Shown: positions 30,447-38,059 of the stretch, piece by piece
Numbering within the stretch: the stretch's first letter is position 1
How the letters are laid out: every line of letters begins with the position of its first letter
Source of the DNA: Acinetobacter zhairuonensis
Lineage (GTDB): Bacteria > Pseudomonadota > Gammaproteobacteria > Pseudomonadales > Moraxellaceae
Assembly: GCF_022601715.1 (NCBI RefSeq)
Contig: NZ_JAKVIM010000029.1
Span: forward strand, 1-39,676
Reading direction: 5' to 3'
DNA: 39,676 nucleotides
Program-made: the position numbers and the translations under genes
The notes under the pieces: model-generated
The model's input: only the letters and a program-made list of their open reading frames with translations
Told to the model about the DNA's origin: nothing
The model's database searches: none

Positions 30447-32495
30447 TTAAGTCTGATCTACCCAAGTGCCTGTACGTTCCCAAGCCCAAGTTGTGGTATC
30501 TAATGCTGTGATTTTTAACTTACTTGCTACTGTACTAGACTCCATGTAATAAGCATCGGTTTTACCTAAAAACTTAGTACCTGAAGCTGGAACAAGTCTG
30601 ACATTCTGAGCTGTATCTATACCAATCTCGAAATGTAATCCTTTAGTTGGAGTCGGTAAAGTCACCGTTTGACCACCTGAAGCTCCATAATTTGAAACAT
30701 ATCCATTGGAATAGATGATACTGAGAGAAGAGCCGATTGTTCCTGTTAACACTCTTTTCTTATGACCACCTAATTCATTCAAATTGGTATAGGTCATAGT
30801 TCCATTACCTGTTGTCTTCGGAGTCCAGATCAAATCACCTGAAGTATTTAAATCTTGTCGATGTTCAAGTGTAGAACCTTTATACCAAAGTTGTGAGAAC
30901 GTGCCTGTATGTCCTAAAGGCTGTGTCCAACGAACTGAATGAGTAGCGGATTGCCATGTTGGATCATCTTCTGGTGTACCTTGAGCAATGCGCTTTAAAC
31001 GTTTACCAAAAATATAAGAAACGTCTTGTACCAGGTCTGAGTTAAATGTGAAACTATGTGGAGCAATTGAACTCTGCAAACCAATTCTCAGAGCCTTAGT
31101 CCCATTGATGTAAGGTCCATAAGATGATACAGCAACACATGCTTTGCTACTATCTGTTAAATCTGCCCCAAATTGTGCTGTATCAGGGTTAGCTCCTGCA
31201 TTGTTGAACCTAAATACAAGAGAAGAACGACAACCTGCAGTTCCCCATAAAGCATCATTCTCAATATTATAGTATGGATGGTAATCACTTCTTACGTTTA
31301 ATCCATTACCGTTGCGTCTCCCTGCTGCGCCATAATCTTGAGTTTTATAGTAAATTTGTTGAGATGCTTGCCATCTTTCCGCCTGATTTGAATAGGTATA
31401 TCTACTTTCATAACCAGAATCATCAATTAAGGTACAATTATTTGCCATCACAGCGTATACAGACCCTGAATCATGTGTTGCATTCCATTTCACACCTTTA
31501 GGGATATAGATTGTGGAATTTTCAGGAACACTACTTAAAAAACCTAATATCGTAGATGTCCAATCTGTCTCCATGTCCGCTACAACTCCAATTTGGCGTA
31601 CATCAAATGCAAAATTTCCATAATTAATTTTTTTTGTTTCTAATTCAAAGTTGCTCCATCCTGTCATATCTGAATGAGGATCAGTTGTATTATTTGAGAC
31701 GAGACTTTGCACTATCGTTCCATCATTCAGCATAATTCTCGTATTTATTGGATAGCCATCAATCCTATTTTTCCAATAATTAATGGGTAGTGCATGAGCT
31801 TCCCATTCCTGTGTTTCTGAGTTGTAAGAATATTCTCCAAAATCACGAACATGAACTGTACGACCTTCCCAGGCTTGAACTAGGTCAAGGTCACCTACAG
31901 TATCAACATGCATTACAGCTAATGCATTGACTGTACCTTCATTGATGGCTGTATCAATGATGGATAGGAACATCTCTTTTAGAATGGTATCGGCTTGCAG
32001 TCTATCTGCTATTTCTTGTGATAGGTTGTTGATCAGTTGTTCGACATTAGCTGTGTTTAAACTGACTTGATCATCTAGGCTGTCTATTTGTGCTTGAAGA
32101 GCTGTATCTACTGCAATTCGATCTGAGATTTCTTTAATAAGTTTGAGGAATAAAACAGAATCGGTATAAGCGAGTTCTTGTAGTTTTCTCCAAATACGAT
32201 CAATGTCGTAATTCAAAACTTCAGGTCTAAAGCTGTTGTTAAACGTGGCATAGGTGGTTGAACGATCTACACTGGTTACTCGTTCTATTTCAACTAAACA
32301 GTCTTGTGGTGGAGCTGTATTAAAGCGAATTGAGTTAGTGGTACTGTCATAAACATAGTCGTTGACATTGACAACGCTATCGTCCTTCTTTACGAAGAAG
32401 TTACCCTTATCTTCAACATAAAAACCTAAAGCAAAACTGGTCTGTGAACCATTCGCTGTATAGCTTTGGTACGGTATTTGACTCTCTACGGTCAT
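30447..32495 (-). CDS. Tail fibre / tailspike protein with T7 gp17-like N-terminus
   Basis: A 682-residue protein. The first 140 residues (starting MTVESQIPYQSYTANGSQTS) match the pattern of the T7-type fibre attachment domain: F-A-L-G-F-Y-V, then R-F-N-T-A-P-P, N-N-S-F-R-P-E-V-L-N-Y-D-I-D-R-I-W-R-K-L-Q-E. That domain joins the fibre to the tail. A helical heptad-like stem follows (about 110-190). The C-terminal 480 residues are beta-rich and receptor-binding, with no clear enzyme motif. It lies between the large terminase and the holin. Two late-motif copies precede it. Confidence 0.9.
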   Translation of the reverse strand: MTVESQIPYQSYTANGSQTSFALGFYVEDKGNFFVKKDDSVVNVNDYVYDSTTNSIRFNTAPPQDCLVEIERVTSVDRSTTYATFNNSFRPEVLNYDIDRIWRKLQELAYTDSVLFLKLIKEISDRIAVDTALQAQIDSLDDQVSLNTANVEQLINNLSQEIADRLQADTILKEMFLSIIDTAINEGTVNALAVMHVDTVGDLDLVQAWEGRTVHVRDFGEYSYNSETQEWEAHALPINYWKNRIDGYPINTRIMLNDGTIVQSLVSNNTTDPHSDMTGWSNFELETKKINYGNFAFDVRQIGVVADMETDWTSTILGFLSSVPENSTIYIPKGVKWNATHDSGSVYAVMANNCTLIDDSGYESRYTYSNQAERWQASQQIYYKTQDYGAAGRRNGNGLNVRSDYHPYYNIENDALWGTAGCRSSLVFRFNNAGANPDTAQFGADLTDSSKACVAVSSYGPYINGTKALRIGLQSSIAPHSFTFNSDLVQDVSYIFGKRLKRIAQGTPEDDPTWQSATHSVRWTQPLGHTGTFSQLWYKGSTLEHRQDLNTSGDLIWTPKTTGNGTMTYTNLNELGGHKKRVLTGTIGSSLSIIYSNGYVSNYGASGGQTVTLPTPTKGLHFEIGIDTAQNVRLVPASGTKFLGKTDAYYMESSTVASKLKITALDTTTWAWERTGTWVDQT

Positions 32496-32509
32496 TGTAA
32501 TTTTTAGTC

Positions 32510-32562
32510 CTATTTATAATTATATTTATCGTTGTTTTAATACATCTATCTATAGTTGTATT
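32510..32562 (-). promoter_or_regulatory. Two late-motif copies (D1, D2) before the tail fibre
   Basis: Minus-strand AATACAACTATAGATAG (32562-32546) and AATATAATTATAAATAG (32526-32510) lie 36 bp apart between the terminase stop and the fibre start. Both face the fibre gene. Confidence 0.6.
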
Positions 32563-34209
32563 TTAAAAGTCAAGCTTAAAATCTGTATATTGATTAGCAG
32601 CTTGCCAGTTATTGTTATGGTTGTATGTTGGATAGTGATGATGTGTACCGATCCTGATTGGTTCACTAGCTATTGCACCAGCTAAACTATCAACATAGTC
32701 ATCCTTGTTATTTGTGACGGATGGATCAAATAAACGCATCTCTTTGACTTGAGGACTGTCTTGTCCATTCAGGGATAAAACAGATTGGTGGGCGTATAGA
32801 TAACCACTCAGTAACGGAGCTTCGAGTGTACCTAAGATACGTTTATTCTTATTCTGTGTTTCGTGGATCTCACGTACACCACAGTAGATATTTCTTTTCT
32901 TAAACACGGATCGAAGAATAGATGGTACGTGACCGCCTATTCCGTTGGTTTCTACAATGATAAAAGGAAGTTTGAACTCTTCTACAATGTCTGCAAGTTG
33001 ATAAGACTGTCCACCGATGATCTGTCCCTTGTCATCTGTCACAGCGATTTCACCTGTTAAGGCTACTGATCTGTGCCAATAAAGTTTACCGTTCTCATCC
33101 TGAAGAACTAAAGCAACGGCTGATACATCTGACTTGGTTTTACCTGAACTTGGATCAAGTTTAAGCGTAGCACTGACAATTCTTTTATCCCCTAACAGCA
33201 TAGTTGTATGACCATTGGCTTGATGCCAAGTCACTTCTTCTGAATAAGGTATGAGTCTGTCAGGATCTAGTCTGATCTCACCGACTGGTTTTGCATGAAG
33301 CTGATACTGTGAATCCCATTCATTGACTGTATTACATTGCTTTCTACGATCTTCCATAACTTCAGAAGTAAACCTGTCAGCCCATAGAGCTTCTGCATAG
33401 ACATCGAGTAAGCCATGTTTAACTGTCAGTTTAATCAGATAATCATGTTCTCTCTTCTCAACTTTATAGTCGTCATACTCACTTAATAGTTTGGCTTGTG
33501 TACCAATACCACTAAACAGGTATTCAGGTTTAAAGGTGGTTGAGACTTCTAGTTCACCTGAAGTAAATCGAGCTTCATGTTGGAACATACGAAGGATTAA
33601 ACAGTTTGCCCCTGCTTCTTGGATTTGAGTGTACAAGCTGTCAAAACTATGTGGTGTACCGATAAAGAGACGTTGAGAACCAGGCACCAAGATATGGACT
33701 TGTTCAGATAATCTATATCTCAGTTTTTCTCTAGATTCAGGCGTCGCTGTCGTTGTTGGTGTCTCTACGTCATCGTTCTGAATAAAAGTAGATCGTGCGC
33801 CTGTGACGTTGGATAAGATACCTCTAGCATGTAATGAACCATGCTTAACGTCTGATGAGCCTTGTACCCACCATTTCTGTGTTTCACCCTTTGCTTTCTG
33901 TTTGTTCCAAGTTAAGGGATGTTTTTCTAATACTTGTTGAGTTCCACGACTACATTTATAAGCATCGGGATCGGTCGCTCCTTGATGCAGGATTAATTCA
34001 TCTGCATTCTTATACAGTCGGTATGCGTTATATACATCTAATATGGTGGACTTAGCATGTCCACGTGGAAGCATGAGTAGACCGAGATGTCCAAAGTCTT
34101 CAAGCCATTCACAAACTGTTATATGGAAGTCGGGAGTCTGCCATCCATTGACTTGACCCCAAATTAAATAGAACTCAACAAAGTTGGCTTTACTTGCCTT
34201 CTTTGCCAT
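32563..34209 (-). CDS. terL: Terminase large subunit (T7 gp19-like)
   Basis: A 548-residue packaging motor. The ATPase P-loop is L-P-R-G-H-A-K-S-T (about residues 47-55), preceded by a Phe/Trp-rich adenine-binding segment. Walker B-like F-I-Q-N-D-D-V-E lies at about 139-146, and the C-terminal nuclease half carries acidic residues typical of the RNase H fold (S-A-T-L-K-L-D-P-S-S-G-K-T-K-S-D). Length and motifs match the gp19-type large terminases. Its start overlaps the small terminase gene by 20 bp, so the two are translationally coupled. Confidence 0.93.
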   Translation of the reverse strand: MAKKASKANFVEFYLIWGQVNGWQTPDFHITVCEWLEDFGHLGLLMLPRGHAKSTILDVYNAYRLYKNADELILHQGATDPDAYKCSRGTQQVLEKHPLTWNKQKAKGETQKWWVQGSSDVKHGSLHARGILSNVTGARSTFIQNDDVETPTTTATPESREKLRYRLSEQVHILVPGSQRLFIGTPHSFDSLYTQIQEAGANCLILRMFQHEARFTSGELEVSTTFKPEYLFSGIGTQAKLLSEYDDYKVEKREHDYLIKLTVKHGLLDVYAEALWADRFTSEVMEDRRKQCNTVNEWDSQYQLHAKPVGEIRLDPDRLIPYSEEVTWHQANGHTTMLLGDKRIVSATLKLDPSSGKTKSDVSAVALVLQDENGKLYWHRSVALTGEIAVTDDKGQIIGGQSYQLADIVEEFKLPFIIVETNGIGGHVPSILRSVFKKRNIYCGVREIHETQNKNKRILGTLEAPLLSGYLYAHQSVLSLNGQDSPQVKEMRLFDPSVTNNKDDYVDSLAGAIASEPIRIGTHHHYPTYNHNNNWQAANQYTDFKLDF

Positions 34210-34531
34210 CCTGTTTAGTACCCTTTTTACGTTTAGTCAGCTCTTTACGAACTGATAGCAACAGCTTCTCAGCTTCAGCTTCTTTTTGTTTTTCTTCATC
34301 TTCTGTTGTAATGATTGCTTGTGTCTTGTTACGTGCTTCGATCAGTTGTTCTATACGTGCAGCGATAGCCAAAGTTTGGTTAGCAGACTTATAAATCCAT
34401 GCCGCATTTCCACGCCCAATTTTGGTTTCTTTATCTTCACTGTTACCACGTTCAACTAGATCAATAGTGTCTAGAATAGCTATCTCCTGAATACGGATAA
34501 GCTCAGATTTATATTCTTCTATTTTGCTCAT
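34190..34531 (-). CDS. terS: Terminase small subunit
   Basis: A 113-residue protein from ATG 34531 (MSKIEEYKSELIRIQEIAIL); another ATG lies three codons upstream and neither has a clear ribosome site. It is helical, with a V-E-R-G-N-S-E-D-K-E-T-K-I-G-R-G-N-A-A-W-I region, and ends in a very basic tail (R-K-E-L-T-K-R-K-K-G). This fits small terminase proteins that recognise phage DNA and load the motor. The overlap with terL and the late-motif copy upstream support the call. Confidence 0.85.
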   Translation of the reverse strand: MSKIEEYKSELIRIQEIAILDTIDLVERGNSEDKETKIGRGNAAWIYKSANQTLAIAARIEQLIEARNKTQAIITTEDEEKQKEAEAEKLLLSVRKELTKRKKGTKQDGKEGK

Positions 34532-34553
34532 TATTATCATTATATTAATTGTT

Positions 34554-34570
34554 TTATTTATAGTTGTATT
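34554..34570 (-). promoter_or_regulatory. Late-motif copy C before the terminase genes
   Basis: Minus-strand AATACAACTATAAATAA, one base from the consensus, 23-39 bp upstream of the small terminase start. Confidence 0.6.
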
Positions 34571-34614
34571 AATTATTGTGGATAGAAAAGCATGTTGGGT
34601 ACTTTTTTTAAAAT

Positions 34615-35439
34615 TTACACATCAAATAAGCTGTTGTTTATAATCATTTTAGTTTTTAATTTAATGACATTGCTAGATATTAATGCACCTACAGATGTTA
34701 GATCTATGTTCTCCATTTTTGAAAACCAAATATCCTGTAATACTAAACCTGTTTTGCTCTTATAAAAATTTGGGCTAACAGCAATGTTAAAGTCTCTAAG
34801 AGTAAGGATATCGTCAATTGCTCTCCCCATCATAGTATTACGTTTGAGGCAGGATAAAGATTCTAAGTGCATTAAATCTATATTGTTGACTACAACATTT
34901 AAGAAAGGTTTAAAATTATCTTTTAGCCATATTTCATATTGAAATTGATCTTGAATATTATTTGGTCTGACTAAATACAATAGCCCTGCTACACCTAAAA
35001 TGTTTAATTGATTTGGTGTCAAAAATGACACTACATCCAATGCCATTTTAGTTGTTAATGCTAATAAACTTTCTGATTCAACGGTAAGCCGTTGAGCTAG
35101 AAGTTCAGCTAATATTTTATGTTTTTCCTTGTTCTCAGTTTGTGCTGAAGATATTAGTGCTTTTTGTAAGGCTGCTGAAAAATCAGGATCTTCCTGGATC
35201 TTTGAAATTTTTTCTTGAGTTACTTTCTGACTATCTTCTAAAACCTTTATTCTTGTACCCAATTCTACTAAAAAGTCTAATCCGTTCTGTTGAGCTTTTT
35301 CCTGAGCTTTGGGTTGATGATTATTGAAATATTTTCCAATCCACAATTTACCCGATCCTACAGCTATCTCCGTAAATTTGCCTGCTGCTCCACCTGCTGC
35401 TGCGCCTGCTAAAACAGCTAAAGTAATCGGATCTGACAT
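34615..35439 (-). CDS. Accessory protein inserted in the late block, Abi-alpha/LPO_1073-like pattern
   Basis: A 274-residue protein from ATG 35439, with AAGG six bases upstream. A Gly/Ala-rich hydrophobic N-terminus (A-V-L-A-G-A-A-A-G-G-A-A-G-K-F-T-E) is followed by a helical region with A-L-I-S-S-A-Q-T-E-N-K-E-K-H-K-I-L-A-E-L-L-A-Q-R-L. That spacing is reminiscent of Abi-alpha (DUF4393) or LPO_1073/Vpar_1526-type proteins linked to phage defence. It is more AT-rich than its neighbours, separated from them by gaps, and not part of the T7 gene order. It looks like an acquired moron. The family match is by eye and tentative. Confidence 0.55.
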   Translation of the reverse strand: MSDPITLAVLAGAAAGGAAGKFTEIAVGSGKLWIGKYFNNHQPKAQEKAQQNGLDFLVELGTRIKVLEDSQKVTQEKISKIQEDPDFSAALQKALISSAQTENKEKHKILAELLAQRLTVESESLLALTTKMALDVVSFLTPNQLNILGVAGLLYLVRPNNIQDQFQYEIWLKDNFKPFLNVVVNNIDLMHLESLSCLKRNTMMGRAIDDILTLRDFNIAVSPNFYKSKTGLVLQDIWFSKMENIDLTSVGALISSNVIKLKTKMIINNSLFDV

Positions 35440-35477
35440 CACACACCTTATATAGTAGAAAATTTTTTATAAATGTA

Positions 35478-38045
35478 TCAGTCTTTTACATTAATGTCAG
35501 GCATACGCACTGATTCATTGTCCAAGTTCCACCAATAACTAATACCGTAGTTAGATTCCTGTCTTCTTGCTTTACGTTCTCTGTAGCCTTCATCAAACAT
35601 ATCTTGAAGTTCTGCTACGACTAAACGGTCGAAGACAAGTCTTGTGTACCATACGTTCTGAAATGGTGTGTTGTTCTTAATCACATTGACCGCTTCAGCT
35701 CCATAACTTGAATCACGCTCTTCTAAGTAGTGTTGTCCTGCACCTGAAAGCATGGTTCCTATAGAAAGCACATCTTTAAAGGCTGCTGGTATCACAAAGT
35801 CTTTAATACTACGATCAGTTGGATCTGTAGTAGCTGATATGGCATCTGCTAGGAAGGAAGCTGAACCACCTTTAACTATGGACTTCATATAGAAATCTAA
35901 GGTTGTTGGATCATCTAAATCTTTACCATTGGTTAGGTTTTGGATCTGAGAAACAATCGCTCCCATAAAAGTTGTATAAGCAAATAACTTGGCTAAATAG
36001 ACAAACTTTTCTTGTGGGCTGCCTTGAGCCATAGCTCTAGTCCAATGTCTTGTAATCATGGCTAATGGGAACTGTTTGAATTGCCAAAAAAATCGAGTCA
36101 GTTCATTAGAGACTGTTCCACGTTGATGTCCTAGTCCCATGAAGGTCTGTTCTCTCGCCCCGACTTCAAGCACCGCAGCATTCGTCTCTGTATAAACATG
36201 GTTGATATATTTATTGGCTAACTGCTCTTTCAGTTTAAAAGCATGATCAGCTAATGATTGAGCTGAGTGTTCAGAACGGTCGAAGTTGTAGTAATTGAGA
36301 ATGACATCATCATCCATATTAAAGATGTCTTTATTGGTAATCAGCTTCTCACCTGTAGGCGCTTCTTTTCTAGTCACCAGTTGTAATGCATTCCAATCCT
36401 GTTCTGTAATACCGCCACCTTCTAGCATCTTCTTATCTTGCTCACCAAGTTCAACCCATTTCTTTTTAGCGTTGAGATGTGAGATATGATGCATAAGTGA
36501 TACACCAAAGGCTCTTTTAGCTGAAGCTGTAATATGGTTTAAACCTGTCACTTTAATCACAGCATTGGCTATCTTTCTTGTATTGGTATTGGCTTTTGCA
36601 AGTTTAGTAGAAGCTGAAGCTAAATCATCATCTCCAAACCTTACAAGGGCATTGGTCATCTCACGTACACCTAGACCAATTGAAATCGCAAAGTCTCTGT
36701 TTTCTTGGTCAAAGAACTGTTTTAGATGCTTACCAAAGACTTTTGAATAAGCCATACCATTCATTTCAGCAGCTAATTTCATGGTTGCCTGATCTGAAAA
36801 TGCTGTAATAAAAGCACTACCCATTTTACTAGCTACCGTCCATGATCGAAGCATACCGCCTACTTGAGCTAAGTTACTGTCAATTGGAAGAGCTTGTCCT
36901 GCTAGTTCGTTATAGTGTGCATTAACTAACTTAGCTTGCTTTTTGATCTTACGATGTTGCTGTACATACTTCGGATCTTGCATCATCTGATTGAGTAGAT
37001 CATGTCCTAGTTGCTTGACCATCTTTTCAGGATTAGAGCCAAAGGTCTGCATTAAACCAATCTCTGTACTCATACGTCTTACATGATTAGAGAGAAGGTC
37101 ATGAAAGTTAACCTCTCCAAAATCTTCTTGGTACTTCACCCATGAGTCCGCATCCTTAAAATGCACCTCTCGATGATGTTGGTGAAGCTCTTGCATATTG
37201 AAGCCTACAGGTAGATCTGTTTCTGATTGCACAAGATGAGCCTGTACTGAAGCTTTCGAATGTCCTTCACTCGCTATGGTGTTATAGACCGCTTTTAAGA
37301 CTTCTCTGACTTCAGCTTCATTCATTAAAGCACCTGTTTCTTCATGTCGGTACTTAGAGCGATCAAGCATCGGATAGGTATAGTTGACCCACTCCTCTTG
37401 CCCTTTAGAGATAACCTTGTAATGGCTATGGGATTGAGGAAGACCATAATTAGCAAGCTTCTTAATATCTCCACCATAACGGTTATAGTGAAGTCTAAGC
37501 TGTTCTAAAGTATCTTGTACTGACTTGGCTAAAGCTGCTATTTCAGTATCCCCTGAAGGCTTACCAAAAATCTCTTTAACTAGAAGTTTTACTTTCTGAC
37601 CATCGAGTAGATAGCCTAAGCCTTTTTGAGTTTTGCTAAATACATCGGCTAAAGCTCCCATATATCTGACTTCGACCGCTTGAATATTGTGTTCTACAGA
37701 TTGAATGCCTGATTGATCGGTATGCATAACTAGCTTTCTGTTTAATGATTCCAATGGATTCAGCTTAGGGTGAGAAGTCAGTTCATGTACCAGGTTCTCA
37801 CGGAGTTCTAGATCTTTGACCAAATTGGTGACTTCTTTAATATGCTGTTGGGTATAGTTCTCTATTGCTCGATCTGCAATCGCTTCAGCACGTTCAGCGT
37901 CAGACATACTCTTCCATAATTTGATGTCTTCAGCAGGAAGTTCACGGCTTGCTTTAATAAATTGTTGTTCGAGTAAATCAGCTTCTTTATCTGTCAGTTT
38001 ACGTCCTAATACACCTTCTACGGCTTGTTTACATTGATCTTTCAT
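35478..38045 (-). CDS. Large ejection protein (gp16 C-terminal-like)
   Basis: An 855-residue protein from ATG 38045 (MKDQCKQAVEGVLGRKLTDK), preceded by AAGAG five to eight bases upstream; the frame is open to 38084. It is mostly helical and includes E-L-T-R-F-F-W-Q-F-K-Q-F-P-L-A-M-I-T, a segment typical of the large internal virion proteins of podoviruses. Hydrophobic stretches near residues 690-720 suggest membrane insertion on ejection. It follows the lysozyme-domain protein directly. Together they equal T7 gp16 (1318 residues) plus extra, so the large ejection protein appears divided in two. It is not a single-subunit RNA polymerase: none of the expected polymerase motifs is visible. Confidence 0.8.
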   Translation of the reverse strand: MKDQCKQAVEGVLGRKLTDKEADLLEQQFIKASRELPAEDIKLWKSMSDAERAEAIADRAIENYTQQHIKEVTNLVKDLELRENLVHELTSHPKLNPLESLNRKLVMHTDQSGIQSVEHNIQAVEVRYMGALADVFSKTQKGLGYLLDGQKVKLLVKEIFGKPSGDTEIAALAKSVQDTLEQLRLHYNRYGGDIKKLANYGLPQSHSHYKVISKGQEEWVNYTYPMLDRSKYRHEETGALMNEAEVREVLKAVYNTIASEGHSKASVQAHLVQSETDLPVGFNMQELHQHHREVHFKDADSWVKYQEDFGEVNFHDLLSNHVRRMSTEIGLMQTFGSNPEKMVKQLGHDLLNQMMQDPKYVQQHRKIKKQAKLVNAHYNELAGQALPIDSNLAQVGGMLRSWTVASKMGSAFITAFSDQATMKLAAEMNGMAYSKVFGKHLKQFFDQENRDFAISIGLGVREMTNALVRFGDDDLASASTKLAKANTNTRKIANAVIKVTGLNHITASAKRAFGVSLMHHISHLNAKKKWVELGEQDKKMLEGGGITEQDWNALQLVTRKEAPTGEKLITNKDIFNMDDDVILNYYNFDRSEHSAQSLADHAFKLKEQLANKYINHVYTETNAAVLEVGAREQTFMGLGHQRGTVSNELTRFFWQFKQFPLAMITRHWTRAMAQGSPQEKFVYLAKLFAYTTFMGAIVSQIQNLTNGKDLDDPTTLDFYMKSIVKGGSASFLADAISATTDPTDRSIKDFVIPAAFKDVLSIGTMLSGAGQHYLEERDSSYGAEAVNVIKNNTPFQNVWYTRLVFDRLVVAELQDMFDEGYRERKARRQESNYGISYWWNLDNESVRMPDINVKD

Positions 38046-38059
38046 TCGTTCTCTTATTC

